64,000 nt of DNA, from NCBI RefSeq assembly GCF_000721175.1, contig NZ_JOEZ01000010.1, positions 1-64,000 on the forward strand, read 5' to 3'. A program made the position numbers and the translations under genes. The notes beneath the pieces were generated by a model. It was not told the origin of the DNA. It was given only the letters and a program-made list of their open reading frames with translations, and did no database searches. Shown piece after piece: positions 28,870 through 37,524 of this stretch (position 1 is the first letter of the stretch; every line of letters begins with the position of its first letter). The DNA is from Streptomyces anulatus (GTDB lineage Bacteria; Actinomycetota; Actinomycetes; Streptomycetales; Streptomycetaceae).

Positions 28870-29316
28870 ATGCTCCACGGTGTCGACGTCAGCGCCTATC
28901 AGACCTCCTACGACACGGACGGTCTCGACATCGCCCTCATCAGATCCACCGAAGGCCGCACCTACGGCAATCCGCGTCCGGACTCCCAGGTGGAACGGGC
29001 CCGGCACTCGGAGTGCGCCAACGGCTTCCATCACTTCCTCCGGCCGGGGGATGTGGCGGACCAGGTGGCGTACTTCATGAGCAGGGCCCCGGAGAAGGCA
29101 GGCGATCTGCTCGCGGTCGACCGGGAACCGACCGGCGGCGGGACGCGGGCGAGCAACGCGGACAAGGACCGGTTCATCCGAGGTCCGGGCCCTGCGCGAC
29201 CGGGCCGCCGGGGGGCACCGGACAGCACCGGGCCGAGACGCCCCGTCCGCCCCGGAGGCCTTGGGCCGCCGGGGCAGACGCCTGTTCCCGGCGGGTTCTC
29301 GCACCCCCATTCTTGA
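28870..29316 (+). pseudogene. GH25 muramidase fragment, frameshifted
   Basis: The start LHGVDVSAYQTSYDTDGLDI is the beginning of a GH25 lysozyme barrel with the first catalytic Asp, followed by LIRSTEGRTYGNPR, GFHHFLRPGDVADQVAYFM and APEKAGDLLAVDREP. The last normally reads VDWE/VDxE and carries the second catalytic acids. Homology ends at KDRFIRG near 29185; the remaining frame to 29316 is Pro/Gly/Arg-rich and unrelated. Only half of a roughly 200-residue domain remains and there is no signal peptide. Probably inactive. Confidence 0.6.
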
Positions 29317-29463
29317 CCTGCACATGATAGGTACACAGTGTTCACACCTGGGACACGGTGCGTGTGGAAGGCTCCCGGCTGACCACCTACCGCCCGGCCG
29401 CCGCGGGGGCACCCCCACCCAGGGTCTTCCCGCGACGCCCGCGTCTCGGAGAGGACACCCCAC
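29317..29463 (+). promoter_or_regulatory. Leader of the endonuclease gene
   Basis: The AT-richer stretch around 29312-29355 includes TTGACC and, at 29340-29350, GTTCACACCTG, which resembles one 11-bp unit of a streptomycete PHO box; the next 11 bases, GGACACGGTGC, are a weak second unit. AGAGGACACC before the ATG at 29464 serves as ribosome site. Confidence 0.25.
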
Positions 29464-30282
29464 ATGTCCCGTCGCCCTTGGTTCTACGCGCGTCCACTGC
29501 TGGCGGCGGCAGCGGCCGTCACCGTGCTCGCCGGCACCGCCGCCGCAGCCCCCGCGGACGCCTCGCCCGACCGCTACACCACCGCCTCCGCCGCCCTCGA
29601 CGACACCTACTACCAGGACGCGCTCGGCAAGACCGGCGCCGAGCTGAAGTCCGCCCTGCACACGATCATCAGCGACCAGACCAAGCTCTCCTACAGCCAG
29701 GTGTGGGGCGCCCTCAAGGCGACCGACGAGGATCCCGCCAACGCCTCCAACGTCGTCCTGCTGTACACCGGGCGCTCCCAGTCCAAGAACGACAACGGCG
29801 GCAACTCGGGCCAGTGGAACCGGGAGCACGTCTGGGCCAAGTCGCACGGCGACTTCGGCACCGCGACGGGCCCGGGAACCGACGTCCACCATCTGCGACC
29901 CACCGACGTCCAGGTCAACTCCACGCGCGGCAACAAGGACTTCGACAACGGCGGGAGCGAACTGGGCTCCGCACCGGGCAACTTCACCGACGGCGACTCG
30001 TTCGAGCCGCGCGACGCGGTCAAGGGCGACGTCGCCCGCATGATCCTCTACATGGCGGTGCGCTACGAGGGGAACGACTCCTTCGCCGACCTCGAACCCA
30101 ACGACCAGGTCAACAACGGGTCCGCGCCGAAGATGGGCAAGCTGTCCGTCCTGAAGCAGTGGAGCCAGGAGGACCCGCCGGACACCTTCGAGAAGCGCCG
30201 CAACGACGTCATATTCGAGCAGTTCCAGCACAACCGGAACCCGTTCATAGACCACCCCGAATGGGTCGGATCCATCTGGTAG
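29464..30282 (+). CDS. Secreted endonuclease I family nuclease
   Basis: 272 aa. A Sec signal peptide is clear (RR-containing n-region, LLAAAAAVTVLAGTAAA, cleavage near AAA-AP at residue about 28). The mature part matches endonuclease I (EndA/NucM/Vvn): WNREHVWAKSHGDF carries the catalytic His of the beta-beta-alpha-metal site, VHHLRPTDVQVNSTRGNKDF the Mg-binding Asn region, and GDVARMILYMAVRYE and KQWSQEDPPDTFEKRRND the conserved C-terminal helices. It would degrade extracellular DNA/RNA, perhaps for phosphate. No disulphide cysteines are present in the mature protein, unlike Vvn. Confidence 0.9.
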   Translation: MSRRPWFYARPLLAAAAAVTVLAGTAAAAPADASPDRYTTASAALDDTYYQDALGKTGAELKSALHTIISDQTKLSYSQVWGALKATDEDPANASNVVLLYTGRSQSKNDNGGNSGQWNREHVWAKSHGDFGTATGPGTDVHHLRPTDVQVNSTRGNKDFDNGGSELGSAPGNFTDGDSFEPRDAVKGDVARMILYMAVRYEGNDSFADLEPNDQVNNGSAPKMGKLSVLKQWSQEDPPDTFEKRRNDVIFEQFQHNRNPFIDHPEWVGSIW

Positions 30283-30307
30283 TCACGGCTCATCGGGCAG
30301 TCCCCGC

Positions 30308-31657
30308 TCAGCCCTCCCCGGCCAGGGCCCGCGCGCAGCCTTCGACGGCACCCTCACGGGTGGCGTAGCGCGGCAGGTCCTGGCCGGTCCGCTCCCGTAC
30401 GAGGCCGGGCGGGCCCAGCAGATCGTCCGGATCGACGACCGCCGCGCGCCGGCCGTCGCCGGCGAGCCGCGCGAGCCCGTCGTGCAGCATCGCCAGGGCC
30501 ACGGAGTCGACGGACGTGACGTCGTGCAGGTCGAGCACCACCGAGCCGCCGTCCGGCCCGGACTCGTCCAGGGCGTACAGCACGCGTTCGGCGGCCGTGA
30601 AGTCGATGGCCCCCTGGGCGACGACGACGCCGACCTGTTCGTGGAGGACCCGTTCGCGCTCGGTCGAGGGCGCCGATCGCAGGTCGTCGGCGGTCGTGAC
30701 GAGGGTGACGGTGGAGCCCGGGAGCGCGGGGTTGAGCATGAGGTGGAGCCCGTAGCGTCGCGAGAGTGCCGCGAGTGCGGCGTGGCCGCGTACCGAACTG
30801 CCGGTGGTGTCCAGCGGAGGGCTGTACGTGGCGAGTCCGAAGCGGGCGGGACCCACCGCGATGAGGCCGCCGGACACCCCGCTCTTGGCGGGCAGCCCGA
30901 CGCGCAGCAGCCATTCGCCGGAGCCGTCGTACATGCCGCAGGTCGCCATGACGGCGAGGACCTGGGCGGCGACCTCGGCGGAGACGACCCGCTCGCCGGT
31001 GACCGGGTTCACCCCGCCGTAGGCGAGCGTCGCGGCCATCGTGGCGAGGTCGACGGCGGTGACGCGGATCGCGCACTGGCGGAAGTAGCGGTCGACCGCC
31101 AGGACCGGGTCGACGGGCATGGTGCCGGTGGAGCGGATCAGGTACGCCAGCGCCCGGTTGCGGTCGCCGGTCACCGACTCGGAGTTGAACACCTCTTCGT
31201 CGACGTCGAGTTCGCGCCCGGCGAAGTGGCCGAGGCAGTGCAGGATCCGGTCGAAGGCGGATTCGTCCGGGGCGTCGGGGATCAGGGCGGTGGTGACGAT
31301 CGCGCCGGCGTTGACCATGGCGTTGGCGGGCCTGCCCGTACCGGGTTCGAGGCTGATGGCGTTGAACGCCTCGCCGCTCGGCTCGGCGCCCACCCAGCGG
31401 CTCACCTCGTCGAGGCAGAGAAGGGAGAGTGCGAGGGCGTAGACGAACGGTTTGGAGATGGACTGGAGGGTGAAGGGCACCTCGGCCTCGCCCGCGCTGT
31501 AGCGGTGTCCGTCCATGCTGACCAGCGCGAGACCGAAGGCGTCCGGGTCGGCGAGGGCCAGCTGGGGGATGTAGTCGGCCGGTTTCCCCTCCCGTACGTC
31601 GACGAACCGGGCGCGCAGACTCCGGAGCGAGTCGGTCACCGCGTCGGCGGCGCTCAC
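30308..31657 (-). CDS. glsA: Glutaminase with C-terminal STAS domain
   Basis: 449 aa. The serine-dependent beta-lactamase fold (residues about 15-310) has the nucleophile in FTLQSISKPFVYALALSL, then NAISLEPGTGRPANAMVNAG, GDRNRALAYLIRSTGTM and GLPAKSGVSGGLIAVGP. Residues about 325-430 form a STAS (anti-sigma antagonist-like) domain, with VVLDLHDVTSVDSVALAMLH. The enzyme hydrolyses glutamine to glutamate and ammonia; the STAS domain may mediate regulation or assembly. Typical glsA is about 310 aa; the STAS fusion recurs in actinobacteria. The lipoprotein gene ends 16 nt upstream on the same strand. Confidence 0.9.
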   Translation of the reverse strand: MSAADAVTDSLRSLRARFVDVREGKPADYIPQLALADPDAFGLALVSMDGHRYSAGEAEVPFTLQSISKPFVYALALSLLCLDEVSRWVGAEPSGEAFNAISLEPGTGRPANAMVNAGAIVTTALIPDAPDESAFDRILHCLGHFAGRELDVDEEVFNSESVTGDRNRALAYLIRSTGTMPVDPVLAVDRYFRQCAIRVTAVDLATMAATLAYGGVNPVTGERVVSAEVAAQVLAVMATCGMYDGSGEWLLRVGLPAKSGVSGGLIAVGPARFGLATYSPPLDTTGSSVRGHAALAALSRRYGLHLMLNPALPGSTVTLVTTADDLRSAPSTERERVLHEQVGVVVAQGAIDFTAAERVLYALDESGPDGGSVVLDLHDVTSVDSVALAMLHDGLARLAGDGRRAAVVDPDDLLGPPGLVRERTGQDLPRYATREGAVEGCARALAGEG

Positions 31658-31672
31658 GGCCCGCGCCCCCCC

Positions 31673-32251
31673 TCAGCCGCGCTCGGCCTGGGCGACCCGG
31701 GGGAAGGTCTTCACCCCGGCGGCCTTGCGGCTGTTGGCCTGAGCGGTGACGGTGCGGTCCGGCGGTGCGTCCTGGACGCCGACGACGACGGTGTCGAGGA
31801 CCTTGTCCTCGGCGTCGACGAACTCCACCTTCACGGCGTAGAACGCGGCCTCGTCGGTGGGGTTGGTGACCCGGACGAGCGCGCTGCGGACCTCCTCGGA
31901 CGCGGTGAGCGGCAGTCCGTTGACCGAGACGTCGCCGACCGCGTTGCCCCGGCCCTCGACCTCGTCCAGCCGCTCGGCCGCCTCCTGCCGTACGCGTTCG
32001 GACTCGGCGGACACCGAGGCCGCGAAGCTCTCCTGGGTGCGCGGGCTCGCGGCCTCGGACGGCGGTTCCTTTGGCTCGGGCGTGAGGGTGTGGACGCCCC
32101 GGTCGGTGCCTTCGCTGCTCGTGTCGGAGTCGCAGGCCGCCGTGGCGGCGAACAGCAGGGCAGCCGCCGCGAGGGGGGCCAGGGTGCGGGCGGCGCGGCG
32201 GCCACGCGCCCGGCGCGCGGGGAGGTTCGCTTTCACGGACAGCCCGTCCAA
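31673..32251 (-). CDS. Lipoprotein with FxLYD-like domain
   Basis: 192 aa. An Arg-rich n-region, a hydrophobic stretch TLAPLAAAALLFAATAAC and a lipobox ending in ATAAC point to lipid attachment at the Cys. After a Ser/Thr/Pro/Glu-rich linker, the C-terminal part (RVTNPTDEAAFYAVKVEFVD, VVGVQDAPPDRTVTAQANSR) looks like an FxLYD/immunoglobulin-like fold. Function unknown. It lies between DUF1269 and glutaminase genes on the same strand, with short gaps suggesting one transcript. Confidence 0.75.
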   Translation of the reverse strand: MDGLSVKANLPARRARGRRAARTLAPLAAAALLFAATAACDSDTSSEGTDRGVHTLTPEPKEPPSEAASPRTQESFAASVSAESERVRQEAAERLDEVEGRGNAVGDVSVNGLPLTASEEVRSALVRVTNPTDEAAFYAVKVEFVDAEDKVLDTVVVGVQDAPPDRTVTAQANSRKAAGVKTFPRVAQAERG

Positions 32252-32293
32252 TCCAGAGAGGGGATCCAGGCGAGGAAGGGGGGTGCGCGCGGG

Positions 32294-32788
32294 TCACGCC
32301 GTCTCGTCGCCGAAGACGTCGCGGAGCTTCGCCTCGCGCTCGGTGTCGAGATTGCTGTGGAGGAGTTCGGCGCCGTCGCCGGGCAGCTGCGCGCCGATCC
32401 GCTCGGGCACCTCGTTCATGGTCAGCAGGAACAGCGCCGAGGTCCCGGGCGTCACCTTCTCCTTGACCTCGGCGATGAAGTCGTCGTCGATGCCGACGTC
32501 CGCGAGCTTCCCGCCGAGTGCTCCGGCGGCCGCTCCGATGGCCGCGCCCAGCAGCGGCATGAGGAAGATCAGCCCGAAGAGCATGCCCCAGAAGGTCCCA
32601 CTGAGGGCCCCGGCGCCGACGAGGTTGAGCAGCTGTCTGGTGCGCGGCCTGGCCCGGTCGGCGGGCCAGCTCACCACCGCCGCGTCGAGGATCTTGAGCA
32701 GCCCTTCCTTCTGAAGGGATTTCAGCGCCTCCTCGACATTCTCCGCACCGTCGGCCGTCCGGAACTTCCAGACCGTGAGCGTGGACAT
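32294..32788 (-). CDS. DUF1269 domain-containing membrane protein
   Basis: 164 aa. It starts STLTVWKFRTADGAENVEEA and continues with QKEGLLKILDAAVVSWP, the DUF1269 pattern. A glycine-rich hydrophobic hairpin (LVGAGALSGTFWGMLFGLIF, MPLLGAAIGAAAGALGG) spans residues about 58-95, followed by TPGTSALFLLTMNEVPERI. The hairpin resembles a glycine-zipper membrane insertion. Function unknown; the family is often near stress or envelope genes. It has a strong ribosome site (CGGGAGGTTGCGCG) and opens a leftward unit with the lipoprotein and glutaminase. Confidence 0.85.
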   Translation of the reverse strand: MSTLTVWKFRTADGAENVEEALKSLQKEGLLKILDAAVVSWPADRARPRTRQLLNLVGAGALSGTFWGMLFGLIFLMPLLGAAIGAAAGALGGKLADVGIDDDFIAEVKEKVTPGTSALFLLTMNEVPERIGAQLPGDGAELLHSNLDTEREAKLRDVFGDETA

Positions 32789-32907
32789 CGCGCAACCTCC
32801 CGCACTCCAGGAGCAACAACTCGCTCATATTAGGATCAAAAGGTATGAATTGACTCGTCGAAGCATCCGCTTCATACGGGAGCGGGTTCGAGCCCTGGGA
32901 GGGAACG

Positions 32908-34023
32908 ATGGATACGGACGCCCTGACCGCCGACCTGTTGCGGGAGCTGCGGGCGACCCGGCCCTATCCGGCCCTGTCCCTGACCATGCCGACCCACCGC
33001 AAGGCCCCCGACAACGCGCAGGACCCGGTCCGCCTGCGGAACCTGGTGGCCGAGGCCGGACACCGTCTCGACGCCGATCCGCAGGTCAGCCGCGAGGTCC
33101 GGGCCGCCCTCCAGGCCCAGCTGGAGCGGGCGGCCGGCGAGGTGGACCCCCGCAAGGCGCTGGACTCCCTGGTGCTTCTGGCCACCACCGACGAGTACTG
33201 GATCTGGCAGCTTCCGCGCACCGCACCCGAACGGGTGGTGCTCAGCGACACCTACCTCACCCGCAACCTCGTCGCGGCCAAGGCCCAGACCCGGCCGTTC
33301 CGGGCGCTGACCGTCGCCGCCGACCACGCCACGCTGTGGATCGGCACCGGCGACGGCATCCGGCCGGAGGAGGCGGACGGCTTCCCGCTGACCGCGCCGA
33401 AGGAGCCGCCCAACCCGCAGCGCGAGGAGCGGATCGGGGACACCCCGAGCACCTTCACCGACGAGGAGACCCGGAACTTCTTCCGTACGGTCGACGAGAA
33501 GCTGCGCGCGGTGCTCGCCGATGATCCTCGGCCGCTCTACCTGATGGGCCTGGCCCCCGCTCTCGCGCTGCTGGACGAGGTCGGCACGGGCTCCGGGTCC
33601 GCCCTCGGCCGGGTCACCAAGGGCGCGCCGGCCGACCTGTCGCCCACCGAGGTCCTCAGGGAGTTGCGGCCCGCCCTCGACGAGGGCGGACGCCTGGCGG
33701 CCGCGGAGGTGGAGACCCGGCTCGACCACGCCCGGGGCGCGCACTCCTTCGCCGGGGGTCTCGACGAGGTGTGGGCCGCCGTCCGGGAGGGCCGGGCGGG
33801 GCTGGTCGCGGTGGAGGAACACTTCCAGGCGGCCGTGCAGGTGACCGACGAGCACCTGGAGCCGGTGCCCGAGGGGAGCACACAGAGCGCCGACGGCACG
33901 GTCCGCGAGGACATCGTCGACGAACTGGTCGAAGCGGCGCTGGACAGCGGCGCCGACGTGGCGTTCGTCGAGGACGGCTCGCTGGCTGACCACGGTCGGA
34001 TCGCGGCGGCGCTGCGCTACTGA
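32908..34023 (+). CDS. baeRF3-type release-factor-like protein
   Basis: 371 aa. The sequence fits the bacterial archaeo-eukaryotic release factor families: an N-terminal PYPALSLTMPTHRKAPDNAQ, a central VLLATTDEYWIWQLPRTAPE and VVLSDTYLTRNLVAAKAQT, then RPLYLMGLAPALALLDEV and a C-terminal GLVAVEEHFQAAVQVTDEHL with DELVEAALDSGADVAFVED. These proteins share the peptidyl-tRNA-hydrolase-side fold of eRF1 and are proposed to act in ribosome rescue or hibernation; no activity can be proven here. GGAGGGAACG precedes the ATG. Divergent from the DUF1269 gene. Confidence 0.75.
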   Translation: MDTDALTADLLRELRATRPYPALSLTMPTHRKAPDNAQDPVRLRNLVAEAGHRLDADPQVSREVRAALQAQLERAAGEVDPRKALDSLVLLATTDEYWIWQLPRTAPERVVLSDTYLTRNLVAAKAQTRPFRALTVAADHATLWIGTGDGIRPEEADGFPLTAPKEPPNPQREERIGDTPSTFTDEETRNFFRTVDEKLRAVLADDPRPLYLMGLAPALALLDEVGTGSGSALGRVTKGAPADLSPTEVLRELRPALDEGGRLAAAEVETRLDHARGAHSFAGGLDEVWAAVREGRAGLVAVEEHFQAAVQVTDEHLEPVPEGSTQSADGTVREDIVDELVEAALDSGADVAFVEDGSLADHGRIAAALRY

Positions 34024-34044
34024 CCGAAGCCGCAATGAGCGGTC

Positions 34045-34070
34045 CTCCGCCGTCAGCTCAGGCGGCGGAG
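34045..34070. terminator. Possible hairpin between convergent genes
   Basis: CTCCGCCG and CGGCGGAG are separated by 10 bases, forming an 8-bp stem between the baeRF3 and dehydrogenase genes. It overlaps the last codons of the leftward gene, which weakens the case. Confidence 0.3.
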
Positions 34071-35012
34071 CGGCTGCCCGTCGAGGAACGCCCTGATGTT
34101 CTCCACGGCCTGGCCGTAGTAGGTCTCGTAGTTGGCGCGTGACACGTAGCCCAGGTGCGGGGTGGCGAGCAGGCGCGGGGCCGTGCGTACCGGGTGGCCG
34201 GCCGGGAGCGGCTCGATGTCGAAGACGTCCGTGGCCGCGCCGGCGATGGCGCCCGCGTGCAGCGCCGCGAGCAGGGCGCCCGTGTCGACGATGGCCGCCC
34301 TGGAGGTGTTGATCAGGTACGCGGTCGGGCGCATCCGGGCGAGTTCGGCCGCGCCGACCAGGCCCCGGGTCCGTTCGCCGAGCGCCAGGTGCACGGAGAC
34401 GAAGTCGCTGGTGGCCAGCAGTTCCTCCTTGGATGCGGCCAGGGTCGCCCCGACCTCGTCGGTACGTTCCCTCGTGAGGTTCTGGCTCCAGGCCAGGACC
34501 TCCATGCCGAAGGCCAGGCCCACCTGCGCCACCCGGCCGCCGATCTTCCCCAGCCCCAGCAGACCGAGCCGCCGGCCGTGCAGATCGGCCCCGAGGGTGG
34601 ACTGCCAGGGCCCGTCCGTGCGCAGGGCCTCCGCCTCGGGGACGATCCCGCGTGCCAGGCCCAGGAGCAGCGCCCAGGTGAGCTCGACGGGCGGGGTGGA
34701 GGAGCTGGCGGTGCCGCAGACGACGACGCCGTGCCGCTCCGCGGCGTCGAAGTCGATGACGGAGTTGCGCATGCCGGAGGCGATCAGCAGCCGCAGCCGG
34801 GGCAGCCGGGCGAACAGCTCCGCCGGGAAGGACACCCTCTCGCGCAGGGTCACCACGATGTCGAAGTCCGCGAGTGCGGTGGCCGCTTCGTCCTCCGTGG
34901 CGAGGTGTTCGGCGAACGACACGACCTCGACGTCGGCGGTGACGGGCGACCAGTCGACAACGGTGGTGGCCACGGACTGGAAGTCGTCGATCACAGCACA
35001 GCGCAGCTTCAT
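34053..35012 (-). CDS. D-2-hydroxyacid dehydrogenase
   Basis: 319 aa, from MKLRCAVIDDFQS, behind a GAGAGGCCGCC ribosome site. The NAD motif is LGLLGLGKIGGRVAQVGLAF. The catalytic triad regions are all present: Arg in YLINTSRAAIVDTGALLAAL, Glu in ATDVFDIEPLPAGHPVR and His in LATPHLGYVSRANYETYYG. Family members reduce 2-oxo acids with NAD(P)H; hydroxypyruvate, glyoxylate or phosphoglycerate are possible substrates. It converges on the baeRF3 gene and follows phosphoketolase 85 nt downstream on the same strand. Confidence 0.88.
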   Translation of the reverse strand: MKLRCAVIDDFQSVATTVVDWSPVTADVEVVSFAEHLATEDEAATALADFDIVVTLRERVSFPAELFARLPRLRLLIASGMRNSVIDFDAAERHGVVVCGTASSSTPPVELTWALLLGLARGIVPEAEALRTDGPWQSTLGADLHGRRLGLLGLGKIGGRVAQVGLAFGMEVLAWSQNLTRERTDEVGATLAASKEELLATSDFVSVHLALGERTRGLVGAAELARMRPTAYLINTSRAAIVDTGALLAALHAGAIAGAATDVFDIEPLPAGHPVRTAPRLLATPHLGYVSRANYETYYGQAVENIRAFLDGQPLRRLS

Positions 35013-35097
35013 GGCGGCCTCTCCGGTGGGTCTCGGGTCACCGCCCATGATCGCTCACCGGCCGGTCCGGAAGGGCGGGACCCCGTGAACGACGCGG

Positions 35098-37476
35098 TCA
35101 GCCGCCCCACTTCCAGTCCACGACCTCCGGCAGGTCCGTGCCGTGCTCGCGGATCCAGGCGTGGTGGCGGGTGCGGACGTCCGCCATCTCCTGGCGTACG
35201 GCGACGGCGCGGCCTCCGAGGCCGGGCACCCGGTCGATGACGTCCATGACCAGCCGGTAACGGTCGAGGTCGTTGCGGACCACCATGTCGAACGGGGTGG
35301 TCGTGGTGCCTTCCTCCTTGTAGCCGCGCACATGGAGGTGGGCGTGGCCGGTCCGGCGGTAGGCGAGCCGGTGGATCAGCCACGGGTAGCCGTGATAAGC
35401 GAAGATCACCGGCTTGTCGCGGGTGAACAGGGCGTCGTACTCGGAGTCCGGCATGCCGTGCGGGTGCTCGGATTCCGGCATCATGCGGGCGATGTCGACG
35501 ACGTTGACCACGCGTACGGCCAGCTCCGGCAGATGGCGGCGGATCAGGTCGGCGGCGGCCAGGGTCTCCTGGGTGGGTACGTCCCCGGCGCAGCCGAGCA
35601 CCACGTCCGGCTCGCGGCTGCCGTCCTCGGTCCCGGCCCACTCCCACGCCCCGGCCCCGCGGGCGCAGTGGGCGCGGGCCTCCTCCATCGTGAGCCAGTC
35701 GAACGTCGGCTGCTTGCCCGCCACGATCACGTTGACGTAGTCCCGGCTGCGCAGCGCGTGGTCGGCCACGGAGAGCAGGGTGTTGGCGTCCGGCGGCAGA
35801 TAGACGCGCACGACCTCGGGGCTCTTGTTCAGGATGTGGTCGACGAACCCGGGGTCCTGGTGCGAGAAGCCGTTGTGGTCCTGGCGCCAGACATGCGAGG
35901 TGAGCAGGTAGTTGAGGGAGGCGATGGGGCGCCGCCAGGGCAGCCGGCGCGAGGTGCGCAGCCACTTGATGTGCTGGTTGACCATCGAGTCGACGATGTG
36001 GGCGAACGCCTCGTAGCTGGAGAAGAGGCCGTGGCGTCCGGTGAGGAGGTACCCCTCCAGCCAGCCCTGGCAGAGGTGTTCGGAGAGCACCTCCATCACC
36101 CGGCCGTCGCGGGCGAGGTGTTCGTCGGTCGGGAGGGTCTCGGCCTGCCAGGCCTTGCCGGTGGCCCGGTAGAGGGCGTCCAGCCGGTTGGAGGCGGTCT
36201 CGTCGGGGCCGACCACCCGGAAGTCCCTGCGGCCGTCGGTGGCGGCCATGACGCTCTCCAGGAGGCCGCCGAGCACCTTGGTCGGCTCGTGGAGGGCGGT
36301 GCCGGGCTTGTCGACCCGTACCGCGTGGTCCGCCAGGTCGGGCAGCGGGAGGTCACGCAGGAGCAGACCGCCGTTGGCGTACGGGGTGGCGCCGAGCCGG
36401 GCCTCGCCCTCGGGTACGCAGGCGAGGACCTGTTCGGTGGGGCGGCCCTCCGCGTCGAAGAGTTCGGCGGGGCGGTAGGAGCGCAGCCAGGCCTCCAGTT
36501 GCCGGAGGTGGTCGGGGTGGTCGCGGACGCCGGAGAGCGGGACCTGGTGGGAGCGCCAGGTGTTCTCGACGGGCAGCCCGTCGACCTCCTCGGGGCCGGT
36601 CCAGCCCTTGGGGGTGCGCAGCACGATCATGGGCCAGCGGGGGCGCTCGGTCGCACCGTCCTCGCGGGCCGCCCGCTGGTGGGCGCCGATGCGGTCCAGG
36701 GCGGTGTCCATGGCGGTGGCCAGCGCCCGGTGGACGGCGGCCGGGTCGTCGCCGGTGACGTAGAGGGGATCGTGCCCGTAGCCGCGCAGCAGTTGGTCGA
36801 GTTCCTCCTCGGGGATCCGGGCGATGACCGCCGGGTTGGCGATCTTGTAACCGTTGAGGTGGAGGATGGGCAGGACGGCTCCGTCGTGGACCGGGTCGAG
36901 GAACTTGTTCGCGTGCCAGGACGCGGCGAGCGGCCCCGTCTCGGCCTCGCCGTCGCCGACCACGCAGGCCACCAGCAGGTCCGGGTGGTCGAGGGCGGCG
37001 CCGTACGCGTGGCTGAGGGCGTAGCCGAGTTCGCCGCCCTCGTGGATGGAGCCGGGCGTCTCGGGCGCGACATGGCTGGGCACGCCGCCGGGGAACGAGA
37101 ACTGCTTGAAGAGCAGCCCCATGCCCTCGGCGTCCCGGCCGACGTCCGGGTAGGTCTCGGAGTAGCTGCCCTCCAGCCAGGAGTTGGCGAGGACGGCGGG
37201 TCCGCCGTGGCCGGGGCCCCAGACGCACAGCGCGCTCAGGTCGCGGGCTCTGATCACCCGGTTGAGGTGGGTGTGGACGAGGTTGAGCCCCGGCGAGGTT
37301 CCCCAGTGGCCGAGCAGGCGGGGCTTGATGTCCTCGGGGACGAGCGGCCGGGTCAGCAGGGGGTTGGCCATCAGGTAGATCTGGCCGACTGCGAGGTAGT
37401 TGGCCGCGCGCCAGTGCGCGTCGAGCGCGGCGAGCTCGTCGTCGGAGGGGGTGGAGGGGGTACGGGTGTCGCTCAC
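35098..37476 (-). CDS. xfp: Xylulose-5-phosphate/fructose-6-phosphate phosphoketolase
   Basis: 792 aa, the standard length. The thiamine-diphosphate enzyme shows [20 protein letters not shown] (family signature), [20 protein letters not shown] (ThDP/Mg motif), [20 protein letters not shown] and a C-terminal [20 protein letters not shown] with [20 protein letters not shown]. It cleaves xylulose-5-P (or fructose-6-P) with phosphate to acetyl-P and glyceraldehyde-3-P (or erythrose-4-P). No acetate kinase gene is seen nearby, so acetyl-P would be handled by enzymes encoded elsewhere. The aldehyde dehydrogenase lies just upstream on the same strand (48 nt). Confidence 0.95.
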   Translation of the reverse strand: MSDTRTPSTPSDDELAALDAHWRAANYLAVGQIYLMANPLLTRPLVPEDIKPRLLGHWGTSPGLNLVHTHLNRVIRARDLSALCVWGPGHGGPAVLANSWLEGSYSETYPDVGRDAEGMGLLFKQFSFPGGVPSHVAPETPGSIHEGGELGYALSHAYGAALDHPDLLVACVVGDGEAETGPLAASWHANKFLDPVHDGAVLPILHLNGYKIANPAVIARIPEEELDQLLRGYGHDPLYVTGDDPAAVHRALATAMDTALDRIGAHQRAAREDGATERPRWPMIVLRTPKGWTGPEEVDGLPVENTWRSHQVPLSGVRDHPDHLRQLEAWLRSYRPAELFDAEGRPTEQVLACVPEGEARLGATPYANGGLLLRDLPLPDLADHAVRVDKPGTALHEPTKVLGGLLESVMAATDGRRDFRVVGPDETASNRLDALYRATGKAWQAETLPTDEHLARDGRVMEVLSEHLCQGWLEGYLLTGRHGLFSSYEAFAHIVDSMVNQHIKWLRTSRRLPWRRPIASLNYLLTSHVWRQDHNGFSHQDPGFVDHILNKSPEVVRVYLPPDANTLLSVADHALRSRDYVNVIVAGKQPTFDWLTMEEARAHCARGAGAWEWAGTEDGSREPDVVLGCAGDVPTQETLAAADLIRRHLPELAVRVVNVVDIARMMPESEHPHGMPDSEYDALFTRDKPVIFAYHGYPWLIHRLAYRRTGHAHLHVRGYKEEGTTTTPFDMVVRNDLDRYRLVMDVIDRVPGLGGRAVAVRQEMADVRTRHHAWIREHGTDLPEVVDWKWGG

Positions 37477-37524
37477 GGAGCGGATCTCCTCGTGGGGTGA
37501 CGGCGCACGGGCGGTGGTGGGATG

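Noticed and set aside
28714..30255. Long leftward open frame covering the endonuclease gene
   Set aside because: It is antisense to a signal-peptide-bearing nuclease and to the GH25 remnant and is Val/Gly/Arg-rich without motifs; only its last 70 codons, behind a real ribosome site, were kept.
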